Assembly (NCBI RefSeq): GCF_016592155.1
Contig: NZ_AP024237.1
Coordinates: forward strand, 2,108,001 to 2,172,000
Direction: 5' to 3'
Origin: Mycobacterium heckeshornense
GTDB taxonomy: Bacteria > Actinomycetota > Actinomycetes > Mycobacteriales > Mycobacteriaceae
DNA length: 64,000 bases
In this document: positions 1 to 8,773 of the stretch, piece by piece
How positions within the stretch are numbered: position 1 is the stretch's first letter
How the letters are laid out: every line of letters begins with the position of its first letter
Made by a program: the position numbers and the translations under genes
Notes under the pieces: generated by a model
Database searches by the model: none
Seen by the model: the letters and a program-made list of their open reading frames with translations, nothing else
What the model was told of the DNA's origin: nothing

Positions 1-588
1 CAGTGCACGCCCGAGAATCGCAAATGGTCGGGGATCGCCGGCAAAGTGGTATCCGCGGATGATGTCGGTGAAGCCCAGCCGGCGGTACAGCCGCCACGCC
101 CGGTTGGTCTCGCCGTTGGCTTCCGGTGTCGACAGCAGCACGTTGGCTTCGCCGCGCCCGGCGAGTAGTCGGCGGGCCAGCGCCTCGCCCAGGCCGCGGC
201 CCTGCGCGCGCGGATGAATGTGCAGTTCGGTCAATTCGAAATAGCTCGCCATCAGCCTGGTGATCTCGGGGCGGGGAAATCCGCCGCGCTGCAAGCCAAG
301 AACGACTTGCTGCTGCCACCACTGATCGGGCGCGCCGCAGTAGCCGTAGGCAATTCCGAGCAACGGTGCGTTGCTGAGCTCCGCCGCCGACGGTGGCTGG
401 CCGCGATGCTCGGCCTGCACCGCGGCCACCGCCTGCCAACCGGGTCGGCGAGTGTGCTCAAGCCATGTCGCGGCGCGCTGATTCTCGGTGCCGCGCGGGT
501 AGCGCATCGCGTCGACATATACCGCCAGGGCGTCACCGAGACGGCGCCACATATCTTGCACCGACAGGTCGATGAGGAACGTCCCCAA
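1..588 (-). CDS. GNAT-family acetyltransferase, 3' end cut by window edge
   Basis: Partial protein of 196 codons on the minus strand, running off position 1. It reads as a GNAT acetyltransferase: the acetyl-CoA binding motif A region (HPRAQGRGLGEALARRL) is clear near residue 145, followed by a typical YRRLGF ending. It corresponds to M. tuberculosis Rv2170 (family knowledge), reported as a lysine acetyltransferase; the substrate here is not known. I chose a TTG start at 588 because an AGGAGA ribosome binding site lies about 8 bases upstream and the product then begins at the conserved GTFLIDL. It is divergent from the DUF3040 gene. Confidence 0.8.
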   Translation of the reverse strand, partial: MGTFLIDLSVQDMWRRLGDALAVYVDAMRYPRGTENQRAATWLEHTRRPGWQAVAAVQAEHRGQPPSAAELSNAPLLGIAYGYCGAPDQWWQQQVVLGLQRGGFPRPEITRLMASYFELTELHIHPRAQGRGLGEALARRLLAGRGEANVLLSTPEANGETNRAWRLYRRLGFTDIIRGYHFAGDPRPFAILGRAL

Positions 589-854
589 TTCGCGGTCTCC
601 TCTTCGGGCGCTGATTCGGTGCGCTGCTTGGATTCTCATTATCGGCCCCTGCCTCATGCGGATCGACGTCGCAGTCGGGCTAAAGCCGGTGGCCAGCGCC
701 GGCTTCGAGCCTGTCAGGCCCGCATTGTGGCCAGACTACAATCGACAACCGAACCAGTGGTATGGCGCAGTTTCACCTCGTATCATCTGAGTTAGTTGCC
801 CCGATAAGGTGGGCATCCACGTTACGCGTGACGGCTGTCGGCAAGGAGGGACGA

Positions 855-1250
855 ATGCCACTCTCCGATCATGAGCAGCGGATGCTCGAGCAGATCGAGA
901 GCGCTCTCTATGCCGAAGACCCGAAGTTTGCCTCAAGTGTTCGCGGTGGTGGGCTGCGCGCGCCGACTGCGCGCCGACGGTTGCAGGGCGCGGCGTTATT
1001 CGTCATAGGCTTGGGGATGCTGGTTTCGGGGGTTGCCTTCAAGGCGACGATGATTGGCAGCTTCCCGGTCCTGTCCGTTTTCGGCTTCGTCGTGATGTTC
1101 GGTGGCGTGGTGTATGCGATCACCGGGCCACGGTTCCCCGGCGGGCGAGACCGCTCCGGCTCGCCCGGCACGTCGCGTCGTGCCAAAGGTGCCGGCGGAT
1201 CTTTCACCAGCCGCATGGAGGATCGTTTCCGCCGCCGCTTCGACGACTAG
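855..1250 (+). CDS. DUF3040 small membrane protein (Rv2169c-like)
   Basis: 131-residue protein starting MPLSDHEQRMLEQIE, the standard opening of actinobacterial DUF3040 proteins. A short acidic N-terminal helix is followed by two membrane segments at about residues 43-62 and 66-86, then a basic Gly/Arg-rich tail. The start is set by the strong AAGGAGGGA site just before the ATG; the frame is open further upstream but nothing supports it. Function is unknown. It sits just before the dcw cluster, as in other mycobacteria, and is followed by a clear terminator, so it is probably transcribed separately from mraZ. Confidence 0.85.
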   Translation: MPLSDHEQRMLEQIESALYAEDPKFASSVRGGGLRAPTARRRLQGAALFVIGLGMLVSGVAFKATMIGSFPVLSVFGFVVMFGGVVYAITGPRFPGGRDRSGSPGTSRRAKGAGGSFTSRMEDRFRRRFDD

Positions 1251-1273
1251 CGCCAAACACGCGGGATGTTCGC

Positions 1274-1299
1274 GGGGTAGCTCCGGCTACCCCATTTTT
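1274..1299 (+). terminator. Rho-independent terminator after DUF3040 gene
   Basis: Perfect 8-bp inverted repeat (GGGGTAGC / GCTACCCC) with a 4-base loop, followed by ATTTTT. It lies 24 bases after the stop codon and separates this gene from the mraZ promoter region. The rest of 1300-1498 holds no gene that I can support. Confidence 0.8.
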
Positions 1300-1499
1300 G
1301 TGCCCCGGGCCGACGTGAACGCGGGGCGGGTAGCCCACACGTGCCCCACAATGCCCCACCTGGCTCTCAGCGCCGCTACATAGGCTTCTGAAGTCGATAT
1401 TTCCTGTCGACACGGGGACATTGAGCCGCTGTTCGACCCGCCCCTGTTACCCGATCGACGCCGGAAAATTTCAAATCTGGCGCCGTAAATGGCGCGAAG

Positions 1500-1536
1500 T
1501 GGGGGATTGTGGGGTATGGTGGCTGGAGTCGTGGGG
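1500..1536 (+). promoter_or_regulatory. MraZ operator repeats / mraZ promoter region
   Basis: TGGGG boxes begin at 1500 and 1510, and a weaker third box (TGGCT) begins at 1520, giving an exact 10-bp period with 5-base spacers. A further TGGGG lies at 1532-1536. MraZ proteins bind TGGGN boxes repeated in this way upstream of their own gene (established for E. coli and other bacteria). A TANNNT-type -10 hexamer (TATGGT, 1515-1520) overlaps the boxes, which fits autorepression of the dcw operon. The site lies about 45-80 bases before the mraZ start. Confidence 0.7.
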
Positions 1537-1581
1537 TGAGACGAAGCTCCGGGGCTTCGTACCGTGGCGGGAGGTGGCCTG

Positions 1582-2013
1582 ATGTTCCTGGGCACCTACA
1601 CGCCCAAGCTCGACGACAAGGGGCGGCTGACGCTGCCTGCGAAGTTCCGCGACGCGCTGGCAGGAGGGCTGATGGTCACCAAGAGCCAAGACCACAGCTT
1701 GGCCGTCTACCCTCGCGCCGAGTTCGAGCAGTTGGCCCGGCGGGCCAGCAAGGCCTCGCGAAGCAATCCCGAGGCAAGGGCGTTTCTCCGCAATCTCGCA
1801 GCGGCCACCGATGAACAGCATCCCGATGCCCAGGGCCGCATCACGCTGTCGGCCGACCATCGCCGCTACGCCAACCTCTCCAAGGATTGCGTGGTGATCG
1901 GGGCGGTCGACTACCTCGAGATCTGGGACGCGCAGGCCTGGCGGAACTACCAGCAGACCCACGAAGAGAACTTCTCCGCGGCCAGCGATGAAGCACTCGG
2001 CGACATCATCTAA
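1582..2013 (+). CDS. mraZ: Transcriptional regulator MraZ
   Basis: 143 residues, the same length as the mycobacterial family member Rv2166c. It has two SpoVT/AbrB-like swapped-hairpin modules, the first around residues 6-23 ([18 protein letters not shown]) and the second around DAQGRITL. MraZ forms a ring-shaped DNA-binding oligomer that represses the dcw operon. The ATG at 1582 is preceded by GGGAGG and gives the canonical [15 protein letters not shown] start; the upstream GTG at 1564 would add six residues not seen in the family. It heads the operon, and its probable operator lies at 1500-1536. Confidence 0.95.
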   Translation: MFLGTYTPKLDDKGRLTLPAKFRDALAGGLMVTKSQDHSLAVYPRAEFEQLARRASKASRSNPEARAFLRNLAAATDEQHPDAQGRITLSADHRRYANLSKDCVVIGAVDYLEIWDAQAWRNYQQTHEENFSAASDEALGDII

Positions 2014-2146
2014 GGCGCATGTCCGTGCATCGCGGCCTCTGCCCGAACCGACCCTGACGTACTTCCCCAACGCCAGGTTCGTGCTCTCGGACAGGGACCA
2101 CGGTGCAGGGGCGGCCCGCCGAGCTCATCCAGGTGGAGGTGTTGTC

Positions 2147-3154
2147 ATGGCCGACGGTCCAGCAGGATTCGGTCATGTACCCGTCCTGCTTGAGCGGTGC
2201 GTGGCGCTGCTGACCCCGGCGCTGACCCGCCACCACCCGGACGGGTCGGGCGCGATTTTGGTCGACGCCACAGTCGGCGCCGGCGGGCACGCCGAGCGGT
2301 TCCTCGCCAACCTTCCCGGGCTGCGGCTAATCGGGCTCGATCGTGACCCTCTTGCCTTGGACATCACCCGGACCCGGCTGACCCGATTCGCCGACCGGGT
2401 GACTTTGCTACGCACCCGGTACGACCGCATCGCTACCGCTCTGACTGAAACAGGCTGTGGTGCAACAGGTTCAGTAGACGGGGTTCTTTTCGATCTGGGC
2501 GTGTCATCGATGCAGCTCGACCGTCTCGAGCGAGGGTTCTCCTACGCGCACGACGCTCCGCTGGACATGCGGATGGACCCGGATTCACCGCTGACGGCTG
2601 CCGACATCGTCAACAACTACGACGAGGCCGAGCTGGCCGACGTGCTGCACCGCTACGGCGAGGAGAGGTTCGCGCGCCGCATCGCTGCGCATATCGTCCG
2701 CCGCAGGGCCGTCACACCGCTCACCAGGACCGGCGAACTGGTTGACCTGCTCTACCAAGCCATTCCGGCGCCGGCTCGACGCACCGGCGGGCACCCGGCC
2801 AAGCGGACCTTTCAGGCGCTGCGCATCGCTGTCAACGACGAGCTCGAGTCACTGTGCAGAGCGCTGCCGGTCGCGTTGGACGCACTGACCGTCGACGGTC
2901 GCGTCGTGGTGCTCGCCTACCAGTCGCTGGAAGATCGCATTGTCAAGGATGTATTCAGAAATGCCGTCGCGTCCCGTACTCCGGCTGGTCTGCCGGTCGA
3001 ACTGCCGGGCCACGCCCCGGAATTCAAGTCGCTGACTCGCGGTGCCGAACGTGCCGACCGTGCTGAAACCCAACGCAATCCCCGTAGCGCCGGGGTCCGG
3101 TTACGGGCACTGCAGCGAGTGCAGCCGCCGCAGCAGGCAAGGAGACATGATTGA
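2147..3154 (+). CDS. rsmH: 16S rRNA m4C1402 methyltransferase RsmH (MraW)
   Basis: 335 residues from the ATG at 2147, which has a good AGGTGGAGG site upstream. RsmH methylates N4 of C1402 in 16S rRNA using SAM. Visible motifs are GHVPVLL at the N-terminus, the SAM-binding [12 protein letters not shown] (about 39-50), [11 protein letters not shown], and [17 protein letters not shown] in the second half. The frame is also open upstream to an ATG at 1988 inside mraZ (388 residues). Part of that extension ([10 protein letters not shown]) resembles the longer annotated M. tuberculosis protein, so the start is not certain. The stop overlaps the next start by one base. Confidence 0.92.
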   Translation: MADGPAGFGHVPVLLERCVALLTPALTRHHPDGSGAILVDATVGAGGHAERFLANLPGLRLIGLDRDPLALDITRTRLTRFADRVTLLRTRYDRIATALTETGCGATGSVDGVLFDLGVSSMQLDRLERGFSYAHDAPLDMRMDPDSPLTAADIVNNYDEAELADVLHRYGEERFARRIAAHIVRRRAVTPLTRTGELVDLLYQAIPAPARRTGGHPAKRTFQALRIAVNDELESLCRALPVALDALTVDGRVVVLAYQSLEDRIVKDVFRNAVASRTPAGLPVELPGHAPEFKSLTRGAERADRAETQRNPRSAGVRLRALQRVQPPQQARRHD

Positions 3155-4170
3155 TGCGGGCGCAGCAGAAAGCCGGACCGGCCGACCACGCCGCGTCACG
3201 TCGTGCCCGACGTGCCGGCAAGGCCTCGGCACCCACTCGGGAACTCCGTGCGCCGCAGGCCGGGCCACAAACCACGCCAATATCGCGACCCGCTGAGCGG
3301 TCCGCGCGGCCAAAAAGTGTACGCCAGGCCAAGGCCCGTGCTAAAGCCCGAAAGGCTAAGGCGCCCAAAGTTGTCCGCCCGTCACTGCGTGAACGTGTGC
3401 TTTCCAGGCTGGCAGCGGTCGATCTTCGTCCCCGCACGCTGGCGAGCAAGGTGCCATTCGTCGTACTGGTCATCGGTTCGCTCGGGGTGGGGCTTGGTGT
3501 GACGCTGTGGCTCTCCACCGACTCCGCCGAGCGTTCCTACGAATTGGGCAAGGTACGTCAGAAAACCCAGCTGCTGCAACAGCAGAAGGAGGCGCTCGAA
3601 CGCGATGTGCTTCAGGCGCAGTCCGCGCCCGCGTTGGCGGAGGCGGCCCGCAACTTAGGCATGATCCCGAGCAGGGATACCGCCCACCTGGTGCAGGATC
3701 CGTCTGGTAACTGGGTGGTCGTCGGCACACCCAAACCCGCCCAGGGCGTTCCGCCGCCACCGCTAAACACCAAACTGCCAGATGAAAAACCGGCGCCGCC
3801 GACCCCCCCGGCGAACCCGGTGGAGACACCGGTTCGGTTGTCGCCGGGCGCCGACACGCCGACCATCCCGGTTCCGCCGGCACCCGAAGTGCTGCTGCGT
3901 GCTCCTGATGGCGCAACGACGTTAGGCACTCAGCACTTGCCCACCGGCGTAATGCCGGGTGTGCCTGCTCCCCAGGTGGCCGGGCCGGGCCCGTTGCCGG
4001 CGCCAGATCCAGCGCCGATCACGCCCGCACCAGCGCTCGAGATGCCCCTGGCTGCCGGGCCGCCACCCGCTACCGCGCAGGCGCCGACCGTGGTCGCCCC
4101 ATCAGCTCCGCCAACCCTTGGCGAGCAGTTCGGCCCGGTAACGGTCACGGCCCCGGGCACGCCGAGGTGA
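3154..4170 (+). CDS. ftsL: FtsL-like proline-rich divisome protein (Rv2164c-like)
   Basis: 338 residues with a basic Ala/Arg/Lys-rich cytoplasmic N-terminus (1-98), one membrane segment at about 100-120, a periplasmic coiled coil (about 126-160), then a Pro/Ala-rich tail with low sequence complexity (about 190-338). This is the layout of mycobacterial FtsL, the bitopic partner of FtsQ and the septal synthase. The position between rsmH and pbpB is the normal ftsL position. The ATG at 3154 overlaps the rsmH stop (TGATG) and has AAGGAG upstream. Symbol is by synteny and topology, because FtsL proteins are poorly conserved in sequence. Confidence 0.85.
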   Translation: MRAQQKAGPADHAASRRARRAGKASAPTRELRAPQAGPQTTPISRPAERSARPKSVRQAKARAKARKAKAPKVVRPSLRERVLSRLAAVDLRPRTLASKVPFVVLVIGSLGVGLGVTLWLSTDSAERSYELGKVRQKTQLLQQQKEALERDVLQAQSAPALAEAARNLGMIPSRDTAHLVQDPSGNWVVVGTPKPAQGVPPPPLNTKLPDEKPAPPTPPANPVETPVRLSPGADTPTIPVPPAPEVLLRAPDGATTLGTQHLPTGVMPGVPAPQVAGPGPLPAPDPAPITPAPALEMPLAAGPPPATAQAPTVVAPSAPPTLGEQFGPVTVTAPGTPR

Positions 4171-6188
4171 GGCGCAGCGAGCGGTCTCGACCGCACTCCG
4201 CGCCGTCTGGGCGCGGTGAACGCGAGACCAGAAAAGTGCGAAAGAACAAGAACGCCAAGGAATCCAAAAGGATCGGAAACTCCCCCAAACCGGAGAAGGC
4301 CGGTGCCGGTGTGGCGGCAAACGTTGGCCCACAGGGGCATTCCGCACGAACACGGCGCACCCGCCAGGCCGTGGACCTCGGTGTGCGCGGCGCGTCGTTC
4401 GTGTTTCGGTACCGGGCCGGCAACGTGGTGATCTTCGTCGCGTTGATCGTGGCGGCCGCGCAGCTGTTCTATTTGCAGGTGCCACGTGCCGCCGGACTGC
4501 GCGCCGAGGCCGCGGGACAACTCAAGGTCACCGACGTCGAAAAAGCCGTGCGGGGAAGCATCGTCGACCGCAACAATGACCAGCTCGCGTTCACCATCGA
4601 AGCCCGTGCGCTGACATTCCAACCGCGCCGCATCCACAAGCAGCTCGCCGAAGCCAAACAGAAGAACCCAAGCGCACCCGATCCGCAGCAGCGGTTACGC
4701 GATATTGCCAAGGAAGTCGCGCTCCGGCTCAACAACAAGCCGGACGAGGCAACCGTGCTCAAAAAGCTGACCAGCAATGAGACATTCGTCTACCTGGCCC
4801 GCGCCGTCGATCCCGCGCTCGCCACCGCGATCACCGCCAAGTTCCCCGAAGTAGGGGCGGAACGCCAGGATCTGCGCCAGTATCCTGGCGGATCGCTGGC
4901 AGCCAACATCGTCGGGGGCATCGACTGGGACGGCCATGGTCTGTTGGGGCTGGAGGACTCGCTGGACGCCGTGCTGGCCGGAACTGACGGGTCGGTCACT
5001 TACGACCGCGGCTCCGACGGCGTGGTGATCCCGGGCAGCTATCGCAACCGGCACAAGGCGGTCAACGGATCGACCGTGCAGCTGACTATCGACGACGACA
5101 TTCAGTTCTATGTCCAGCAGCAGGTGCAGCAGGCCAAGAATCTGTCCGGGGCGCGCAACGTGTCGGCGGTGGTGCTGGACGCCAAGACCGGCGAGGTGCT
5201 GGCCATGGCCAACGACAACACTTTCGACCCGTCGCAAGACATCGGTCGCCAGGGTGACAAGCAGCTGGGCAACCTTGCGGTGTCGTCACCGTATGAGCCG
5301 GGTTCGGTGAACAAGGTCGTCACGGCCTCGTCGGTGATCGAATATGGACTGACCAACCCCGACGAGGTGTTGTCGGTCCCGGGCTCAATCCACATGGGCG
5401 GTGTCACCGTTCACGATGCCTGGAACCACGGCGTGATGCGTTACACCACAACCGGTGTCTTCGGCAAGTCGTCCAACGTAGGCACGCTGATGCTGGCACA
5501 GCGCGTGGGCCCAGAACGCTATTACGACATGCTCAAGAAATTCGGGCTGGGCCAGCGCACCGGTGTGGGCCTGCCCGGGGAAAGTGCTGGCCTGGTGCCT
5601 CCGATCGACCAATGGTCGGGCAGCACGTTCTCTAACCTGCCGATCGGGCAAGGTCTTTCGATGACGCTACTGCAAATGACCGGCATGTACCAGACCATCG
5701 CCAACGACGGGCTGCGGATTCCACCACGCATCATCAAGGCGACCATCGCACCGGACGGCACGCGCACCGAAGAGCCACGCCCGCAGGGCGTTCGGGTGGT
5801 TTCGCCGCAGACCGCGCGGACCGTGCGCAACATGCTGCGGGCGGTGGTGCAACGTGACCCGATGGGCTATCAGCAGGGCACCGGGCCGGCGGCCGCGGTT
5901 GACGGTTACCAGATCTCCGGCAAAACCGGTACCGCACAGCAGATCAACCCTGCGTGCGGCTGCTACTTCGACGACGTCTACTGGATCACCTTCGCCGGGA
6001 TGGCGACCACCGACAACCCCCGCTATGTCGTGGGCATCATGATGGACAACCCGCACCGCGCCGCGGACGGGTCGCCGGGATCATCGGCCGCGCCGCTGTT
6101 CCACAACATCGCAGCCTGGTTGCTGCAGCGCGAGAACGTGCCCTTGTCGCCCGACCCTGGGCCGCCGCTGACGTTGCAAGCGGTGTAG
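4167..6188 (+). CDS. pbpB: Septal penicillin-binding protein 2/FtsI homolog PbpB
   Basis: 673-residue class B PBP, the septal peptidoglycan transpeptidase. A basic N-terminal tail precedes a single membrane segment at about 86-104, then the dimerisation domain and the transpeptidase domain. All three catalytic motifs are present: S380-V-N-K, S435-S-N and K586-T-G. A CxxCxC-like cysteine cluster directly follows KTGTAQQ, as in other mycobacterial PbpB. The GTG start overlaps the stop of the FtsL-like gene (GTGA), so translation is probably coupled. The next gene remnant is antisense and begins only bases after the stop. Confidence 0.95.
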   Translation: MRRSERSRPHSAPSGRGERETRKVRKNKNAKESKRIGNSPKPEKAGAGVAANVGPQGHSARTRRTRQAVDLGVRGASFVFRYRAGNVVIFVALIVAAAQLFYLQVPRAAGLRAEAAGQLKVTDVEKAVRGSIVDRNNDQLAFTIEARALTFQPRRIHKQLAEAKQKNPSAPDPQQRLRDIAKEVALRLNNKPDEATVLKKLTSNETFVYLARAVDPALATAITAKFPEVGAERQDLRQYPGGSLAANIVGGIDWDGHGLLGLEDSLDAVLAGTDGSVTYDRGSDGVVIPGSYRNRHKAVNGSTVQLTIDDDIQFYVQQQVQQAKNLSGARNVSAVVLDAKTGEVLAMANDNTFDPSQDIGRQGDKQLGNLAVSSPYEPGSVNKVVTASSVIEYGLTNPDEVLSVPGSIHMGGVTVHDAWNHGVMRYTTTGVFGKSSNVGTLMLAQRVGPERYYDMLKKFGLGQRTGVGLPGESAGLVPPIDQWSGSTFSNLPIGQGLSMTLLQMTGMYQTIANDGLRIPPRIIKATIAPDGTRTEEPRPQGVRVVSPQTARTVRNMLRAVVQRDPMGYQQGTGPAAAVDGYQISGKTGTAQQINPACGCYFDDVYWITFAGMATTDNPRYVVGIMMDNPHRAADGSPGSSAAPLFHNIAAWLLQRENVPLSPDPGPPLTLQAV

Positions 6189-6189
6189 T

Positions 6190-6738
6190 GATAGCCAAAA
6201 CGAAATCCGATGAGATTGCCCAGGGCGGTGGTGATTTCGGACCCGACCCGCTGATCGAGTCCGAGCAACTGCGCCGCGCGCTGGCGGATGTCCCCAGCGA
6301 ACCCCTCGGCCTGCGCCTGCCGAACGGCCTGTTCCTCGACAGTCTTGACAGACCCCGCGTATTTGACCATGTAGTCGTCGTAGACATTGAATCCTGCGTC
6401 CCAGGCGTCCTCCACTGCAGAACGCAACCGGCTTTGTGCGGCCGATAGATCTGAAGCCCCCTGGCGGCTGACTTTCGCTGCCTCACGCAACCGCTCGCCC
6501 ACTCTGCTCGCCTTTTCCTTATCGGAAGCAGCTTTTCCTTATCGGAAGCAGCCCGGCTTTCAGCCGCGTCAAAAGCGTGTCCCTGCCAAGCGCTGCTCCG
6601 GATCAGGTTGTGCACCTCGGCAAACCCGAATTCCAGGCGGTCGGCGAAGCGCTCCCAGTATTCCGCATCGTCTGTCAAGTGCGCTGTGCCCCAAGACATC
6701 AAGTTCGATAGCGAAGGCAGTGGACCAGCGTCAGCCAT
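6190..6738 (-). pseudogene. Broken T7SS effector-type gene (WXG-like delivery domain)
   Basis: Two minus-strand frames together encode one protein. The N-terminal part starts at 6738 (MADAGPLPSLSNLMSWG) and carries a WQG motif typical of WXG100-like folds. The second part (read from about 6502 downwards) continues with SRQGASDLSAAQSRLRSAVE and DAGFNVYDDYMV. A 20-bp tandem duplication at 6512-6551 separates them, and removing one copy joins the frames exactly (DKEKASRVGERL). After GSEITTALGNLIGF the reading frame runs into the antisense of pbpB, so the 3' part has been lost. This is a relic of a longer secreted protein, paired with the small gene just upstream. A similar protein is encoded at 37842-38892. 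Confidence 0.75.
6512..6551. repeat. 20-bp perfect tandem duplication
   Basis: The 20-base unit CTTTTCCTTATCGGAAGCAG occurs twice in direct contact (6512-6531 and 6532-6551). Because 20 is not a multiple of three, it shifts the frame of the overlapping minus-strand gene. It looks like a recent slippage event. Confidence 0.95.
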
Positions 6739-6742
6739 TTGG

Positions 6743-7018
6743 CTACCCGCGTAACTCGCCTAGATCGCGGGCCGCTTGGCGCTCGTTTTCTTGATAGTCG
6801 CCCCATGCCGCCACAAGCTTGCTGGAGGTCGCCTGCATACGCGTCGCAGAAGCCGACCCAACCGCCGCCACGCCAGCGTGCCCGGTACTAACCGCCGCCG
6901 CGCTGGGCCGCGCCGACGAACCCACCGCCGGGGCTTCTCCGGCGGTCACCTCATCGACCATCGCGCCAACGCGGCTCGCCATGCTCTGCAATGCGTCCGG
7001 TACCCGCAGCGGCTTCAT
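6743..7018 (-). CDS. Small EspC/DUF2580-like T7SS-associated protein
   Basis: 91 residues (MKPLRVPDALQSMASRVGAM...), rich in Ala and Ser and predicted to be mostly helical. Length, composition and context match the small proteins (ESX-1 secretion-associated, DUF2580/EspC type) that mycobacteria encode directly in front of longer WXG-like effector genes. Its stop lies 4 bases before the start of the broken partner gene at 6738, so they formed a two-gene operon. This gene appears intact although its partner is not. The family assignment rests on pattern and context. The stretch 7019-7243 before murE shows no gene and may hold the murE promoter. Confidence 0.6.
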   Translation of the reverse strand: MKPLRVPDALQSMASRVGAMVDEVTAGEAPAVGSSARPSAAAVSTGHAGVAAVGSASATRMQATSSKLVAAWGDYQENERQAARDLGELRG

Positions 7019-7243
7019 GACGCGGAGTTTAACCGAGCAGCGACGCGATCACCCTTCACGTGCAGTTGTCGTCTTCGACCCGCGCGTACCGGAGCGCTCG
7101 CCACTCGGGGATGGTCGCGACCAACCGATCACTGAACGCATTTTGCGACGCGTGTTCACAGGTGCGCGAGCACTCTACTTCCGTCGCCCTCGATACTGTG
7201 TCATGGCTGAAATCCTGGTGTCTGATGGCGGTGGAGGGAGGTG

Positions 7244-8773
7244 ATGCCGGTGCCCACCGTGCTGCGGCCCCGCGTCGGCTCCGGCGTGCCGCTGCCGACG
7301 TTGGCCGCACAGGTCGGCGCGGTTCCGGCCGAGGACAGCGTCGTCCCCGAGCTGCGGATCACCGGCGTCACACTGCGTGCCCAAGACGCACATTCCGGCG
7401 ACCTGTTCGCGGCGCTGTCCGGCGCGACGACCCACGGCGCGCGATATGTCCGCGAGGCGATCGAACGCGGGGCCGTCGCGGTGCTCACCGACGCTACCGG
7501 GGTTAACGAGATGGGCGAGGGCGTGGCCGTGCCCGTCCTCATCCACCCCAGGCCGCGTCAGGTGCTCGGCGAACTGGCAGGCAGTGTCTACGGTCATCCC
7601 TCCCAACGGCTTTCGGTAGTCGGCGTCACCGGAACGTCCGGTAAGACGACCACGACCTACCTGATCGAAGCCGGTCTGCGCACCGGCGACCGGACGGCCG
7701 GACTGGTCGGCACGATCGGCATCCGCATCGACGGCGACGACATCCCCGGCGGATTGACCACCCCCGAGGCGCCCGACCTGCAAGCCCAGCTCGCGGCGAT
7801 GGCCGAACGCGGTGTGGACACCGTCGTGATGGAGGTGTCCAGTCACGCGCTGGCGCTGGGCCGCGTCGACGGCATCCGGTTCGCGGTCGCGGGCTTCACC
7901 AACCTGTCTCGCGACCACCTCGACTTTCACCCCAGCATGGCCGACTACTTCGAGGCCAAGGCCCGGTTGTTCGACCCCGCCTCACCGCTGCGCGCGGGCA
8001 CCGTGGTGGTCTGCGTTGACGACGACGCCGGCCGGGCGATGGCGGCCCGGGCCGGCGACGCGATCACAGTCAGCACGACAACCCAAGGTGCGGACTGGCG
8101 CGCTGAGGACGTCACGGCAACCAGCGCCGGGGGGCAAGAATTCACCGCAGTCGACCCCGCGGGTGTGCACCACCGGCTCGGCATCCCGTTGCCAGGTGGC
8201 TATAACGTCGCGAATTGTCTTGTAGCAGTGGCTATTTTGGATACAGTCGGTGTTTCGCCGGAACAGGCGGCAGTTGGCCTGCGGGCCGCTCGGGTCCCCG
8301 GGCGCCTCGAACGCATTGACCGAGGCCAGGATTTCTTGGCGCTGGTCGACTATGCCCACAAGCCGGGAGCGCTCGAGGCGGTGCTGACCACGCTGCGGCG
8401 TCCGGGCAGGCGGCTGGCGGTGGTGTTTGGCGCCGGCGGCGACCGCGATCCCGGCAAACGGGCACCGATGGGCAGGATCGCCGCCGAGCTGGCCGATCTG
8501 GTCGTGGTCACCGACGACAATCCGCGCAGCGAAAATCCCGCCTCGATTCGCCGCGACATCTTGGCCGGGGCGGCCAAGGCGGCCACCGCCGCACACGTGG
8601 TGGAAATTGGCGATCGGCGCGAGGCGATCAGGCACGCGGTCGGCTGGGCCCGCCCTGGTGATGTCGTGCTAGTCACCGGGAAAGGCCACGAGACCGGGCA
8701 AAACGTCGGCGGACACATCCGTCCGTTTGACGACCGGGTCGAGCTCGCCGCCGCGCTGGAGGCGCGCCGTTGA
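7244..8773 (+). CDS. murE: UDP-MurNAc-tripeptide synthetase MurE
   Basis: 509-residue Mur ligase that adds meso-diaminopimelate to UDP-MurNAc-L-Ala-D-Glu. The ATP loop GTSGKTTT lies at 130-137, and the D425-N-P-R motif, diagnostic for meso-DAP selection, is followed by GKGHETGQ near the C-terminus. The ATG at 7244 is preceded by GGAGGGAGG; a GTG at 7241 is a close alternative. M. tuberculosis MurE carries a longer N-terminal tail, absent here. The stop overlaps the TTG start of murF. Confidence 0.95.
   Translation: MPVPTVLRPRVGSGVPLPTLAAQVGAVPAEDSVVPELRITGVTLRAQDAHSGDLFAALSGATTHGARYVREAIERGAVAVLTDATGVNEMGEGVAVPVLIHPRPRQVLGELAGSVYGHPSQRLSVVGVTGTSGKTTTTYLIEAGLRTGDRTAGLVGTIGIRIDGDDIPGGLTTPEAPDLQAQLAAMAERGVDTVVMEVSSHALALGRVDGIRFAVAGFTNLSRDHLDFHPSMADYFEAKARLFDPASPLRAGTVVVCVDDDAGRAMAARAGDAITVSTTTQGADWRAEDVTATSAGGQEFTAVDPAGVHHRLGIPLPGGYNVANCLVAVAILDTVGVSPEQAAVGLRAARVPGRLERIDRGQDFLALVDYAHKPGALEAVLTTLRRPGRRLAVVFGAGGDRDPGKRAPMGRIAAELADLVVVTDDNPRSENPASIRRDILAGAAKAATAAHVVEIGDRREAIRHAVGWARPGDVVLVTGKGHETGQNVGGHIRPFDDRVELAAALEARR

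Noticed and set aside
589..854. Possible gene in the gap between the acetyltransferase and DUF3040 genes
   Set aside because: Open frames here overlap the minus-strand acetyltransferase or lack any ribosome binding site; it is more likely a divergent promoter region.
4042..4637. Long minus-strand frames opposite the FtsL-like gene and pbpB
   Set aside because: These are shadows produced by high GC at third positions; no family resemblance and no start signals.
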